Source of the DNA: Pasteurella testudinis DSM 23072
GTDB taxonomy: Bacteria > Pseudomonadota > Gammaproteobacteria > Enterobacterales > Pasteurellaceae
Direction: 5' to 3'
Assembly: GCF_900176075.1 (NCBI RefSeq)
Contig: NZ_FWWV01000002.1
Location: 62,001 to 126,000 of the forward strand
Length of the DNA stretch: 64,000 nucleotides
The notes under the pieces are model-generated. The model was not told where the DNA came from, made no database searches, and saw nothing but the letters and a program-made list of their open reading frames with translations. A program made the translations under genes and the position numbers. This document shows positions 8,898-18,382 of the stretch, piece by piece. Numbering within the stretch: position 1 is the stretch's first letter; every line of letters starts with the position of its first letter.

Positions 8898-9845
8898 ATG
8901 TCAAAACAATCTATTTTAGATGTGATTACCTATGGTGAAGCCATGGCAATGTTTGTCGCGGCTGAAAGCGGAAACTTATCTGAAATCACGCATTTCACCA
9001 AACGTGCTGCCGGTGCGGAACTCAATGTCGCCACCGGTTTGGCTCGTCTCGGGTTCAACGTGGCATGGTTAAGTCGGGTTGGTAATGACTCTTTCGGACA
9101 ATTTATTTTGCAACAACTGGCTAAAGAAAATATTCAGCGTGATTGGGTCAGCGTTGATCCGCACCATCCTACCGGTTTTCAACTGAAAGCCAAAGCGGAG
9201 CAAGGGGCTGATCCTGCGGTAGAATATTTCCGCAAAGGCTCGGCAGCCAGTTATCTATCGCTTGCCGATTTCACACCTGCGCCGTTCCTGAATGCTCGCC
9301 ACCTGCATTTAAGCGGGGTTGCCACCGCCTTATCCGACAGCAGCTACCGTTTATCATTACATTTAATCGATTTTATGCGAACGGCAGGCAAAACCATCTC
9401 CTTTGATCCCAATTTGCGCCCGACACTTTGGAAAAGCGAACAAGAGATGATACGCAGTTTGAACCGGCTCGCCGGCAAAGCCGACTGGGTACTGCCGGGC
9501 ATTAAAGAGGGACGTATTTTAACCGGTTTAAGCTCTGCCGAAGCGATTGCCGATTTTTATCTGGAAAAAGGGGTGAAAGCCGTCATTATTAAGCTGGGCG
9601 AACAAGGCGCTTATTTCAAGGATCAGCTGGGAAATCAAGATACCATTCCACCTTGCCCTGTGGAGAACGTCGTTGATACGGTCGGTGCCGGCGACGGTTT
9701 TGCGGTGGGGGTAATCAGTGCCTTGCTGGAAGGAAAAACATTGGCGCAAGCTGCTAAACGCGGAAATCGTATCGGCTCTCTTGCCATACAAGTGATTGGT
9801 GACAGTGAAGGCTTGCCGACTCGAGAACAGTTAGGTGATTTTTAA
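8898..9845 (+). CDS. kguK: 2-ketogluconate kinase (PfkB/ribokinase family)
   Basis: 315 residues. PfkB signature 2 is VDTVGAGDGFAVG (about 257-269) with the catalytic Asp; the N-terminal sugar-binding pattern is ITYGEAMAMF and AGAELNVATGLARLGF. From memory the sequence follows pseudomonad KguK closely (for example the EYFRKGSAASYL and SFDPNLRPTLW regions), more than ordinary 2-keto-3-deoxygluconate kinase. It would phosphorylate 2-ketogluconate at C6 using ATP. It sits four bases after kguE and 30 before kguD. KdgK (2-keto-3-deoxygluconate kinase) is the main alternative, since the two families are close. Confidence 0.8.
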   Translation: MSKQSILDVITYGEAMAMFVAAESGNLSEITHFTKRAAGAELNVATGLARLGFNVAWLSRVGNDSFGQFILQQLAKENIQRDWVSVDPHHPTGFQLKAKAEQGADPAVEYFRKGSAASYLSLADFTPAPFLNARHLHLSGVATALSDSSYRLSLHLIDFMRTAGKTISFDPNLRPTLWKSEQEMIRSLNRLAGKADWVLPGIKEGRILTGLSSAEAIADFYLEKGVKAVIIKLGEQGAYFKDQLGNQDTIPPCPVENVVDTVGAGDGFAVGVISALLEGKTLAQAAKRGNRIGSLAIQVIGDSEGLPTREQLGDF

Positions 9846-9875
9846 TGAACCGCACCGCACTTTAAGGATAAAACG

Positions 9876-10850
9876 ATGAAAAAAACCGTTATTCTCTATA
9901 AAAAAATACCAAATGAGCAAAAAGCCCGTTTAGCTTCTCACTTTAATCTCATCACTTTTGACGGTATTACAGCGGATAACCGCAATGAAGTGATCACCGC
10001 CTTAGCACAGGCTGACGGCTTAATCGGCGCCAGCGTGCCAATCAAACAGGAATTGCTACAATTTGCACCGAAACTAAAAGCCATTTCAACCATCTCCGTC
10101 GGTTATGATCAATTTGACGTTGATGATTTAACCCGACGGGGTATCCGTTTAATGCACACTCCCAATGTCTTGACCGATACAACCGCCGATACGATTTTCA
10201 CCTTAATGTTGGCGACGGCACGCCGTGCAGTAGAGCTATCAATACTGGTCCGTGCCGGTCAATGGCAAGGCAGTATCGGTTCCGAATATTATGGAACGGA
10301 CGTACATCATAAAACTATCGGTATTCTGGGAATGGGGCGGATTGGAAGTGCGGTCGCCAAAAGAGCATATTGCGGTTTTGATATGAAAGTGTTGTACACC
10401 GGCAAGCAAGCAAACGAGCAGGTTGAACGCCAATATCAAGCCGAACGGTGCTCGTTAGATGATTTGTTACAGCGCGCTGATTTTGTTTGTATCACACTGC
10501 CGCTACTCCCGACAACGGAAAAATTGATATCGAAAGAAAAACTGGCGTTAATGAAGCCGTCCGCTATTCTGATTAATGCTGCGCGTGGTAAAATTGTCGA
10601 TCAACAAGCGCTGATAGCAGCCCTGCAAAACGGCGGTATTAAGGCTGCCGGACTGGACGTATTTGAAGTTGAACCGCTGCCGCCCGACTCGCCGTTAATG
10701 ACCCTGCAAAATGTCGTTCTGCTGCCACACATCGGTTCGGCTACCACTGAAACCCGCGATAATATGGCTCGCTGTGCAGTAGATAATTTAATTGCTGCAT
10801 TCAAATCCGAAAAACCAACCCAAAATTGGGTCAATCCGGCTGTAGGATAA
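9876..10850 (+). CDS. kguD: 2-hydroxyacid dehydrogenase, KguD-like 2-keto-6-phosphogluconate reductase
   Basis: 324 residues. D-isomer-specific 2-hydroxyacid dehydrogenase fold: N-terminal VILYKKIP start, NAD(P) loop [13 protein letters not shown] (about 149-161), catalytic Arg in NAARGK, Glu in DVFEVEPLP and His in LLPHIGSAT. In pseudomonads KguD reduces 2-keto-6-phosphogluconate to 6-phosphogluconate with NADPH, feeding the pentose-phosphate or Entner-Doudoroff route. The neighbours kguE and kguK support that role here. GhrB-type glyoxylate/2-ketogluconate reductase is the alternative. AAGGA precedes the start, and a USS core lies in the gap before it. Confidence 0.82.
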   Translation: MKKTVILYKKIPNEQKARLASHFNLITFDGITADNRNEVITALAQADGLIGASVPIKQELLQFAPKLKAISTISVGYDQFDVDDLTRRGIRLMHTPNVLTDTTADTIFTLMLATARRAVELSILVRAGQWQGSIGSEYYGTDVHHKTIGILGMGRIGSAVAKRAYCGFDMKVLYTGKQANEQVERQYQAERCSLDDLLQRADFVCITLPLLPTTEKLISKEKLALMKPSAILINAARGKIVDQQALIAALQNGGIKAAGLDVFEVEPLPPDSPLMTLQNVVLLPHIGSATTETRDNMARCAVDNLIAAFKSEKPTQNWVNPAVG

Positions 10851-10865
10851 TCGACTAACCGCACT

Positions 10866-11354
10866 TTAACGATGTATCCAACCTCTTAAATCCGAGCCGA
10901 CGAATGTCAGGCGTACCGCACTTGGCGGCTCGGTGAAAGTGTAGTGGATCGGTTCGGGCAGATTTTTGATGACAGCATAAGGCAAAATGCCGCGTACTTC
11001 GGTAACGCTTTCCGAGCTGCCGTATTTGACGGTTTCATAAATTAGCGGGCGCTTTCCGTTATTAATGACACTGGCTTTGCGCCAGCCGAATTGATAAGAC
11101 AGTGTAAGCTGCTGCCGGTTGCTCAACTGATAGTGTTGTGGGTAAAACAATGCGTATTCTTGCGCCGAATCATCATCGGTTACAACTACCACTTGATTTG
11201 CTGTTCCCCACAGCAAACCGGCCAGCGCTGCCAAGCCCAGTGCCAGATAACGGTTGATTTTCAGTGAATTTTTATAGCGGCTGAAGCGGAAAGCGATTAA
11301 CGGCAACAAGATTAATAGGATCAACAAGCCATAAAACAGATTAATCGGTAACAT
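10866..11354 (-). CDS. Small membrane protein of unknown function
   Basis: 162 residues from the ATG at 11354; a longer frame to 11402 would overlap the tuf terminator, while GAGGG lies seven bases before this ATG. Residues 1-22 and about 40-60 are hydrophobic helices; the remainder is a polar domain rich in beta-type residues (for example LTLSYQFGWRKASVINNGKR), probably outside the cytoplasm. I do not recognise the family. It lies directly behind tuf but beyond its terminator, so it probably has weak or read-through expression. It converges on kguD. Confidence 0.7.
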   Translation of the reverse strand: MLPINLFYGLLILLILLPLIAFRFSRYKNSLKINRYLALGLAALAGLLWGTANQVVVVTDDDSAQEYALFYPQHYQLSNRQQLTLSYQFGWRKASVINNGKRPLIYETVKYGSSESVTEVRGILPYAVIKNLPEPIHYTFTEPPSAVRLTFVGSDLRGWIHR

Positions 11355-11385
11355 AGCATATCCCTCTTTGTAAGGCGGCGAATAG

Positions 11386-11413
11386 CAAAAAGGGCGAACC
11401 AACGTTCACCCTT
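11386..11413 (-). terminator. Terminator of the tRNA-tuf operon
   Basis: On the minus strand AAGGGTGAAC (11413-11404) pairs with GTTCGCCCTT (11399-11390), one G-U pair, tetraloop-size loop, then TTTTG. It follows the tuf stop by 22 bases. Confidence 0.85.
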
Positions 11414-11435
11414 TTCAGTTCAGCTTGAAGCCAAA

Positions 11436-12644
<1,209 letters not shown>

Positions 12645-12723
12645 TTATCGATGGTTCAGTTACCACATTAACCTAATGTAGAAATTGATTGCAACTAAAA
12701 TGATGGAAGTGACGAGAAAAGAG

Positions 12724-12799
12724 TGGTGCTGATAGGCAGATTCGAACTGCCGACCTCACCCTTACCAAGGGTGTGCTCTACCAACTGAGCTATATCAGC
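12724..12799 (-). tRNA. tRNA-Thr(GGU)
   Basis: 76 bases including an encoded CCA end. Acceptor stem GCTGATA pairs with TATCAGC; the D-loop is AGCTCAGTTGGTAGAGC, the anticodon loop reads CTTGGTAAG (anticodon GGT) and the T-arm has GGTTCGAATC-type pairing (GCAGTTCGAATCTGC). It is the tRNA nearest to tuf, as thrT is in E. coli. Confidence 0.97.
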
Positions 12800-12803
12800 G
12801 CTT

Positions 12804-12879
<76 letters not shown>

Positions 12880-12923
12880 TTCTTATTCATCTACCCCAAT
12901 CATTTGGTTTTAGAATTTGAAAA

Positions 12924-13008
12924 TGGTGGAGGGAGAAGGATTCGAACCTTCGAAGGCTGAGCCGGCAGATTTACAGTCTGCTCCCTTTGGCCGCTCGGGA
13001 ATCCCTCC
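12924..13008 (-). tRNA. tRNA-Tyr(GUA)
   Basis: 85 bases including CCA, with the long variable arm of class II tRNAs. Acceptor GGAGGGA/TCCCTCC; anticodon loop CTGTAAA (anticodon GTA); T-arm GAAGGTTCGAATCCTTC. Second tRNA of the tuf operon, corresponding to tyrU. Confidence 0.97.
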
Positions 13009-13025
13009 ACACGATACTTGCTTAA

Positions 13026-13101
<76 letters not shown>

Positions 13102-13121
13102 GACGCAAACAAGTGAGGCGT

Positions 13122-13149
13122 ATTATAGGGATATAAATTTCCCTGACAA
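13122..13149 (-). promoter_or_regulatory. Strong sigma-70 promoter of the tRNA-tuf operon
   Basis: Read on the minus strand: -35 TTGTCA (13149-13144), 16-base spacer, -10 TATAAT (13127-13122), then ACGCCTCAC, a G/C-rich discriminator of the kind found in stable-RNA promoters under stringent control. The first tRNA begins about 20 bases further on. Confidence 0.85.
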
Positions 13150-13274
13150 GTATTTTTTGCAAAAAAATGGCAAAAATTCGTTGTTCGATTGCTTTTTAAA
13201 CAAGATGTGGAAGATTTGAACCGTTTCACCGTTTAAAGTGCGGTTTTCCGCTTTCGATGTCGTTGCAATCACGC

Positions 13275-14801
13275 TCAATTTGCACTCCCCAGACGCGCCA
13301 ATAACCGATCCATCGCTCGATATCCCAAGGCTTCGGTCAAGTGTTGCCGTTCGATATGGTCACAGCCGTCCAAATCGGCAATCGTGCGGGAAACTTTCAA
13401 AATCCGGTGATACGCCCGTACCGATAGGCCTAATTTTAATAGTGCGTTCTCTAAAAATAGTGAATCTTCAGAACGTAAAGCGCAATGCTGTTCCAATAAT
13501 TTACCGCTCAAGTGCGCATTAATCTTTCCGCTCCGTGCCAGCTGTTTCTCTTGCACCGCAACGACTTTTGACCGCACTTGCGAACTGGTTTCGCCGCGCT
13601 CACCGCCCTGTTGCAGACTGCCGGCCGGTAATAACGGCACTTCGATCGACAAATCGAAACGATCAAGAAATGGCCCCGACAAGCGGTTAAGATAACGCAT
13701 CACCTGTTGCATTGAAGTGCGGTTGTGCATGCCTTGATAGTGTCCGGTCGGGCTGGGGTTCATCGCCGCAATCAACTGAAACTTCGCCGGAAACCGCACT
13801 TTGGCATTAGCACGCGAAATCACGATTTCGCCCGATTCCAACGGTTCGCGCAGTGCGTCCAGCACCTTACGTTCGAATTCAGGCAGTTCATCTAAAAACA
13901 GCACGCCATTGTGCGCCAACGAAATTTCCCCCGGTTTCGGGTTGGAACCGCCGCCGACCAGCGCCGCCAACGACGCGCTGTGGTGTGGTGTACGAAACGG
14001 GCGTTGCCGCCAATATTGACTATGCAAACGGCTTTGCACCAAACTGGCGACTGCCGCACTCTCGATCGCCTCCTGATCGTTCATTTCCGGCAAAAGTGCG
14101 GTCAACCGGCTGGCCAGCATGGTTTTACCGGTGCCAGGCGGTCCTAAAAACAGCAGATTATGCTGTCCGGCAGCGGCAATGGTCAATGCCCGTTTAGCAT
14201 GTTGCTGCCCGATAATGTCGGTCAAACAGCGGCTTTCCTGCGGCGGCGCCTGACTCGGAAACGAAGTGAGTTGCGCCAGCGGCAATTCGTCCTGATCCTG
14301 TAAAAACGCCGCAATTTGCAATAACGAATCGGCAAAATAGGTATGATGATCGCTCAACAGACCGGCTTGCTCGGCATTTTCGGCGGCAACCACCAATTTA
14401 CGTTTGACTTTTTTGGCTTCAATCACCGCCGGAATCACACCCTGCGTTCCGCGCAACTCGCCCGTCAATGCCAGCTCGCCCAAAAACTCATAGCGCCCCA
14501 ATTTCTCGGCGGAAATCTGCCCCGAAGCGGCTAAAATGCCAAGCGCAATCGCCAAATCATAACGTCCGCCCTCTTTCGGTAAATCCGCCGGCGCAAGATT
14601 AATTGTCATTCGATAAAGCGGATATTCGAACCGCGCATTAATCAAGGCGCTGCGCACCCGATCACGCGCCTCTTTCACCGCCGTTTCCGGCAACCCGACC
14701 AGCGTTAATCCCGGTTTGCCGCGGCTCATATGCACTTCAATCGTCACCAACGGCGCCTGCACCCCGATACACGCCCGACTATAAACAATCGCTAATGACA
14801 T
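13275..14801 (-). CDS. comM: ComM, AAA+ helicase for natural transformation (YifB/Mg-chelatase-like)
   Basis: 508 residues. The N-terminal Lon-protease-like fold region is HMSRGKPGLTLVGLPETAVK and GGRYDLAIALGILAASGQ; Walker A is GPPGTGKTMLA (about 219-229), Walker B region VLFLDELPEF, and the Mg-chelatase subunit I block with PFRTPHHSAS and AMNPSPTG follows. ComM promotes branch migration of incoming DNA during transformation; in Haemophilus it is needed for chromosomal transformation. This fits the dense uptake signals in the window. Five USS cores fall in or beside this gene. No other competence gene is adjacent. Confidence 0.95.
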   Translation of the reverse strand: MSLAIVYSRACIGVQAPLVTIEVHMSRGKPGLTLVGLPETAVKEARDRVRSALINARFEYPLYRMTINLAPADLPKEGGRYDLAIALGILAASGQISAEKLGRYEFLGELALTGELRGTQGVIPAVIEAKKVKRKLVVAAENAEQAGLLSDHHTYFADSLLQIAAFLQDQDELPLAQLTSFPSQAPPQESRCLTDIIGQQHAKRALTIAAAGQHNLLFLGPPGTGKTMLASRLTALLPEMNDQEAIESAAVASLVQSRLHSQYWRQRPFRTPHHSASLAALVGGGSNPKPGEISLAHNGVLFLDELPEFERKVLDALREPLESGEIVISRANAKVRFPAKFQLIAAMNPSPTGHYQGMHNRTSMQQVMRYLNRLSGPFLDRFDLSIEVPLLPAGSLQQGGERGETSSQVRSKVVAVQEKQLARSGKINAHLSGKLLEQHCALRSEDSLFLENALLKLGLSVRAYHRILKVSRTIADLDGCDHIERQHLTEALGYRAMDRLLARLGSAN

Positions 14802-14908
14802 TCTGCTTTCTCTCTTAATAAATAAGTCGCAGTATAGAAAAGTGCGGTCGGGAGAAAAGGCTAGCAGAAAATTTTTGCGATCCGGATTCCAAAAAAGTAA
14901 TAAATCAT

Positions 14909-15799
14909 CTAAAAAATACCATGCCCTCCCAGCTGCTGCTGCACAATATCAAGCCACACCCGCACTTTGGCGGATTGTACCCGATAAGGCAATACGGCAT
15001 AGAGGTTAATGGTCGGTAATTTCCATTCGGGCAACACGGTTTGCAGTAAGCCTTTTCTAAGCAGACCGCTGATTTCCAAATCGGTTTGAATTGATAACCC
15101 CAAACCGGCAAGCGAACAGTTACGCAAGCCGGATAATTGATTGCAATACAGATAATCGGTCGGCTGTAACATAAAAATTTGATCGCCCCGTTGCAGGCTT
15201 TGATTAATCCTAAAGCTACTGATCCAACGATGTTGCAGTAAATCCAGCGGTTGTGTGATCGGTTCGGCATTCGCCAGATAATCCGGAGCGGCACAAATCG
15301 TCCATTGCGCCGTTGCCAAGCGTTTTGCCACCAAGTCACCTTGATTCAACGCGCCTTCGCCGGCGCGAAACGCCACATCAATCCGTTCCTGCTTCAAATC
15401 GATCACACTGTCGCCGATAAACAGTTGCGGCACGACATTCGGATAGGTTTGCACCAGTTCTCGCAACGCCGCCTGAAACCACTCCGCGTCAAGCAGGCCG
15501 CTAATCATGGCGATACGCAATGTGCCCGACACCTCGCTTTTCAAACTCTCCAATGCATTTTGCGCATAAAGTGCGGATTGTTGCAGCTGAATGGCATATT
15601 GTGCCAATTGATTGCCGGCTTCCGTCGGCTGCATACTGCGCGTGTTGCGGTACAATAATTTAACCCCGTATAAACGCTCCAAACGGCTGATATGCTGGCT
15701 GACCGCCGACGGACTGATTCCCAGCTTGTCTCCAGCGGCATTCATGCTGCCGTATTTGATTACGGCGGCGAAAGCCAATAGTGGTTTTAAATCGTCCAT
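14909..15799 (-). CDS. LysR-family transcriptional regulator
   Basis: 296 residues. Winged helix-turn-helix at the N-terminus: LLAFAAVIKYGSMNAAGDKL and GISPSAVSQHISRLERLYGVKLLYR, then the two-lobed substrate-binding domain starting near residue 90 (GTLRIAMISGLL). It is divergent from the NAD(P)-binding protein gene at 15964, the usual LysR-target layout, and a 15-base palindrome of T-N11-A type lies just upstream of its start. The inducer is unknown. Closest functional type by sequence is the subgroup acting on small oxidoreductase genes. Confidence 0.92.
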   Translation of the reverse strand: MDDLKPLLAFAAVIKYGSMNAAGDKLGISPSAVSQHISRLERLYGVKLLYRNTRSMQPTEAGNQLAQYAIQLQQSALYAQNALESLKSEVSGTLRIAMISGLLDAEWFQAALRELVQTYPNVVPQLFIGDSVIDLKQERIDVAFRAGEGALNQGDLVAKRLATAQWTICAAPDYLANAEPITQPLDLLQHRWISSFRINQSLQRGDQIFMLQPTDYLYCNQLSGLRNCSLAGLGLSIQTDLEISGLLRKGLLQTVLPEWKLPTINLYAVLPYRVQSAKVRVWLDIVQQQLGGHGIF

Positions 15800-15824
15800 A
15801 AAAACACTCCCAAACAGATTTTTA

Positions 15825-15839
15825 TTAAGTTTAACTTAA
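15825..15839. promoter_or_regulatory. LysR-type palindromic box
   Basis: TTAAGTTTAACTTAA is a perfect 7-1-7 palindrome and contains the T-N11-A core of LysR-family binding sites. It lies 25 bases upstream of the lysR-type start and about 125 upstream of the divergent oxidoreductase start, fitting autorepression plus activation of the partner gene. Confidence 0.65.
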
Positions 15840-15906
15840 CAATTGATACAGTTAAAGCGGGATTATCATACCGCTCGATTTCCCTTATACTGATCACAAC
15901 TTAAAA

Positions 15907-15948
15907 CGTTATATACTTTCACTTATACGCTTTTACTTATACACTTTT
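15907..15948 (+). repeat. Three imperfect 14-bp tandem repeats
   Basis: CGTTATATACTTTC (15907-15920), ACTTATACGCTTTT (15921-15934) and ACTTATACACTTTT (15935-15948) follow each other directly, and GCTTAGG begins a fourth partial copy. Each carries a TATAC element resembling a -10 box. The array ends seven bases before the ribosome site of the oxidoreductase gene. Confidence 0.7.
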
Positions 15949-15963
15949 GCTTAGGAGAACAAC

Positions 15964-16614
15964 ATGAAAATAGCCATTATCGGTGCAACAGGATATGTTG
16001 GCAATGCGGTCTTAAACGAAGCCTTGAACCGTGGTCATCAAGTGACCGCACTTGTGCGTAATATCGCGAAATTGCCACAACACGACAATCTAAGTGCGGT
16101 CGCGGCAGATGTTTATGACAGCGAAGCCTTGGCGCAAAAATTAGCGGGTTTTGACGCAGTGATCAGCGCCTTTAATCCGGGCTGGGAAAATCCGCAAATC
16201 GGCGAGCAGTTCACGCAAGGTTTCAGTGCAATTACCCGTGCGGTAAAAGCGGCGCAAGTGCCGTATTTAATCCACGTCGGCGGCGCCGGCAGTTTGTATA
16301 TTGCGCCAAATTTGCAACTGATCGATACGCCGGAATTCCCGCGTGAAATTTATGACGGTGCCAATGCCGCACGCCACGCACTGACGCAAATCCAGCAAGA
16401 ACAGGATTTGGCTTGGTCGTTTATTTCGCCGCCGGTCGGTTTGGGCGAAGTGGAAGAAAAACGCAGCGGACAATACCGGTTGGGGAAAGACGACGTGCTA
16501 ATGGACGGCGACGCGCCTGCTGGTATCAGTGTTGCCGATTTGGCGGTGGCCATCGTGGACGAAGCGGAACAGCAAAAACATTTGCGCCAACGTTTCACCG
16601 TTGCCGCAGCTTGA
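15964..16614 (+). CDS. NAD(P)-binding Rossmann-fold protein (NmrA/atypical SDR)
   Basis: 216 residues. The dinucleotide motif IIGATGYVGNAV (5-16) starts a Rossmann fold, followed by ALVRN at strand 2 and YLIHVGGAGSLY near residue 105. The family includes small reductases and nucleotide-sensing proteins without a YxxxK catalytic pair, so enzyme activity is not certain. RBS AGGAGA lies before the ATG. It is divergent from a LysR regulator that probably controls it. A hairpin with a T run follows the stop. Confidence 0.85.
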   Translation: MKIAIIGATGYVGNAVLNEALNRGHQVTALVRNIAKLPQHDNLSAVAADVYDSEALAQKLAGFDAVISAFNPGWENPQIGEQFTQGFSAITRAVKAAQVPYLIHVGGAGSLYIAPNLQLIDTPEFPREIYDGANAARHALTQIQQEQDLAWSFISPPVGLGEVEEKRSGQYRLGKDDVLMDGDAPAGISVADLAVAIVDEAEQQKHLRQRFTVAAA

Positions 16615-16628
16615 TTCGATAGATAAAC

Positions 16629-16667
16629 GAAAACGGCACGGTGCTGAATCGCCATGCCGTTTTGTTT
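16629..16667. terminator. Bidirectional terminator between convergent genes
   Basis: AAACGGCA (16631-16638) pairs with TGCCGTTT (16655-16662), followed on the plus strand by GTTTTTAA. It ends the 15964 gene and abuts the stop of the ABC transporter gene coming from the other side. Confidence 0.75.
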
Positions 16668-18359
16668 TTAATCAAAGGCATAAACACTCAAATCAACGCT
16701 GTGGTCGGCAAACTGCTGTAATGTTTGCTGGTGCGAAATATAAACCACTGTCGTATTCGGCAAACGCGCTTTGATGAGCCGCATTAAATCTTGTGCGGTG
16801 GTTTCATCTAAGTTGGACGTGGCTTCATCGAGATAGAGCAGTTCCGGCTTGTTCAATAACACGCGCGCAAAAGCAACGCGCTGCTGCTCTCCGCCCGAGA
16901 AAAGCGTCTGCCAATTATGGATTTCCTCTAGCCGGTTTTGCCAAGCATTCAGCCCTACCAGCGCCAACACCTGATTTAATTCATCTATGGTATAACGGTT
17001 GACCTCCGGATAACTCAATACATCGGCTAAATTGCCGCCGCTGAAATAACTGCGTTGCGGCACCAGCAGCGTGGTTTTATCCGGCTGCTTGTAGTCGCCC
17101 TGATAATAATCCCAGATGCCGCTCAACACGCGCAGCAACGTCGATTTGCCCAAACCGCTCTTGCCTTGTAGATGAATCCATTGATTCGCTTGGATTTTTA
17201 AGGATAAATCACGCAATAACACGTTGTTTTGCGGTGTAAAAACCGATAGCCGCTCGGTATCGATCGCCAGTTCGGTAGGTTGCGCCGCTGTCGGTCGTCC
17301 GGCTTGCAACGCGTCCATTTCTTCCTTTAACTGGCTTAAACGGGAAATCGCCGCCGACCATTTCGGTAAAATCGAATAGGCGAAAATGAACCAGCTCAAG
17401 GCATTAATCACCACGCTAAACGCACTGCGAATCTGCATGATACCACCGAAGGTAATGATTTTTGCCAACAACAGCGGAATGGAAAAAATCACCGGCAGTA
17501 GATTGGCAAAACGATCGTAACCCACGGTGAAAAACCCCAGATTGCGCTCGCGATTCATTAGCAAGCGCCAATTTTGCACAATCTGCCGAAATTCGTTTTT
17601 CAATGTGATGCGTTCGACCTGTTCACCTCGATATAGGGCGATTTGCTCCGCATTGTCTTGTTTACGGATCAGCCCGCTACGGAAATTGGCTTCAAAAACC
17701 TGTTGGTGGTAATTCAGCGTATGTAATTTTCGCCCGATTAAATGGGTGATTGCCGTGCCTAAAACGGAATAAATAAGCGCTACCCACACCAAATAGCCTT
17801 TTATGACAAAAGTATGCCCGAAAAAAGTAAATTCAGGCGCGCCGGACAGCCCCCACAAAATCATCAGAAATGAATATAGCTGGATCATGTTGAATAAAAA
17901 AGAAACCGTCAGCTCAATACTGTATTCGATAAAAATACGAATATCTTCCGCAATCCGCTGATCGGGGTTATCCATTTTTTTACGCTGTGCCAATTTATAG
18001 AAAATCCGGTCAGACAACCACTGATTGACGAAACGCTCGGTCATCGCTTCCCGCCAGCGGATAATCAGTAATTTGCGTAACCAAGTGCGGTAAACGTTAA
18101 TGACGATAAAAATCAGCAAATAGAGGCTGTATTCCTGCAATAACAAATAAATTTTTTCCGTTTCCAACGCCGTCAAGGTGTCGTAAAAGACCTTGCTCCA
18201 CTCGTTAATTTGGATATTGATCCAAGCAATGACCGAACCGATAGCAATCACCAGCCCGAGCAATAACCATGCCAGCCAGTTGCTTTTTTTGCCCCAAAAC
18301 GGTTTACACAATACAAAAAGACGCACAAAAAATTGTTTCATGATTGATTTCCATTTCAC
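16668..18359 (-). CDS. yddA: YddA-type ABC transporter, fused permease and ATPase
   Basis: 563 residues; an internal ATG at 18341 with GGAA upstream is an alternative start. The membrane half (to about 340) is of the SbmA/BacA-related ABCD type, with WREAMTERFVNQWLS and the NPDQRIAEDIR loop. The ATPase half has Walker A GKSGLGKST (399-407), signature LFSGGEQQR and Walker B LLYLDEATS. It is the last gene of a receptor-protease-transporter operon. The same trio exists as yddB-pqqL-yddA in E. coli and as fusA-fusC-fusD in Pectobacterium. In that system the protein is thought to carry peptide or iron released in the periplasm across the inner membrane. Confidence 0.88.
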   Translation of the reverse strand: MKWKSIMKQFFVRLFVLCKPFWGKKSNWLAWLLLGLVIAIGSVIAWINIQINEWSKVFYDTLTALETEKIYLLLQEYSLYLLIFIVINVYRTWLRKLLIIRWREAMTERFVNQWLSDRIFYKLAQRKKMDNPDQRIAEDIRIFIEYSIELTVSFLFNMIQLYSFLMILWGLSGAPEFTFFGHTFVIKGYLVWVALIYSVLGTAITHLIGRKLHTLNYHQQVFEANFRSGLIRKQDNAEQIALYRGEQVERITLKNEFRQIVQNWRLLMNRERNLGFFTVGYDRFANLLPVIFSIPLLLAKIITFGGIMQIRSAFSVVINALSWFIFAYSILPKWSAAISRLSQLKEEMDALQAGRPTAAQPTELAIDTERLSVFTPQNNVLLRDLSLKIQANQWIHLQGKSGLGKSTLLRVLSGIWDYYQGDYKQPDKTTLLVPQRSYFSGGNLADVLSYPEVNRYTIDELNQVLALVGLNAWQNRLEEIHNWQTLFSGGEQQRVAFARVLLNKPELLYLDEATSNLDETTAQDLMRLIKARLPNTTVVYISHQQTLQQFADHSVDLSVYAFD

Positions 18360-18382
18360 ACCGCCGATCCTGTCGGGGCGGA

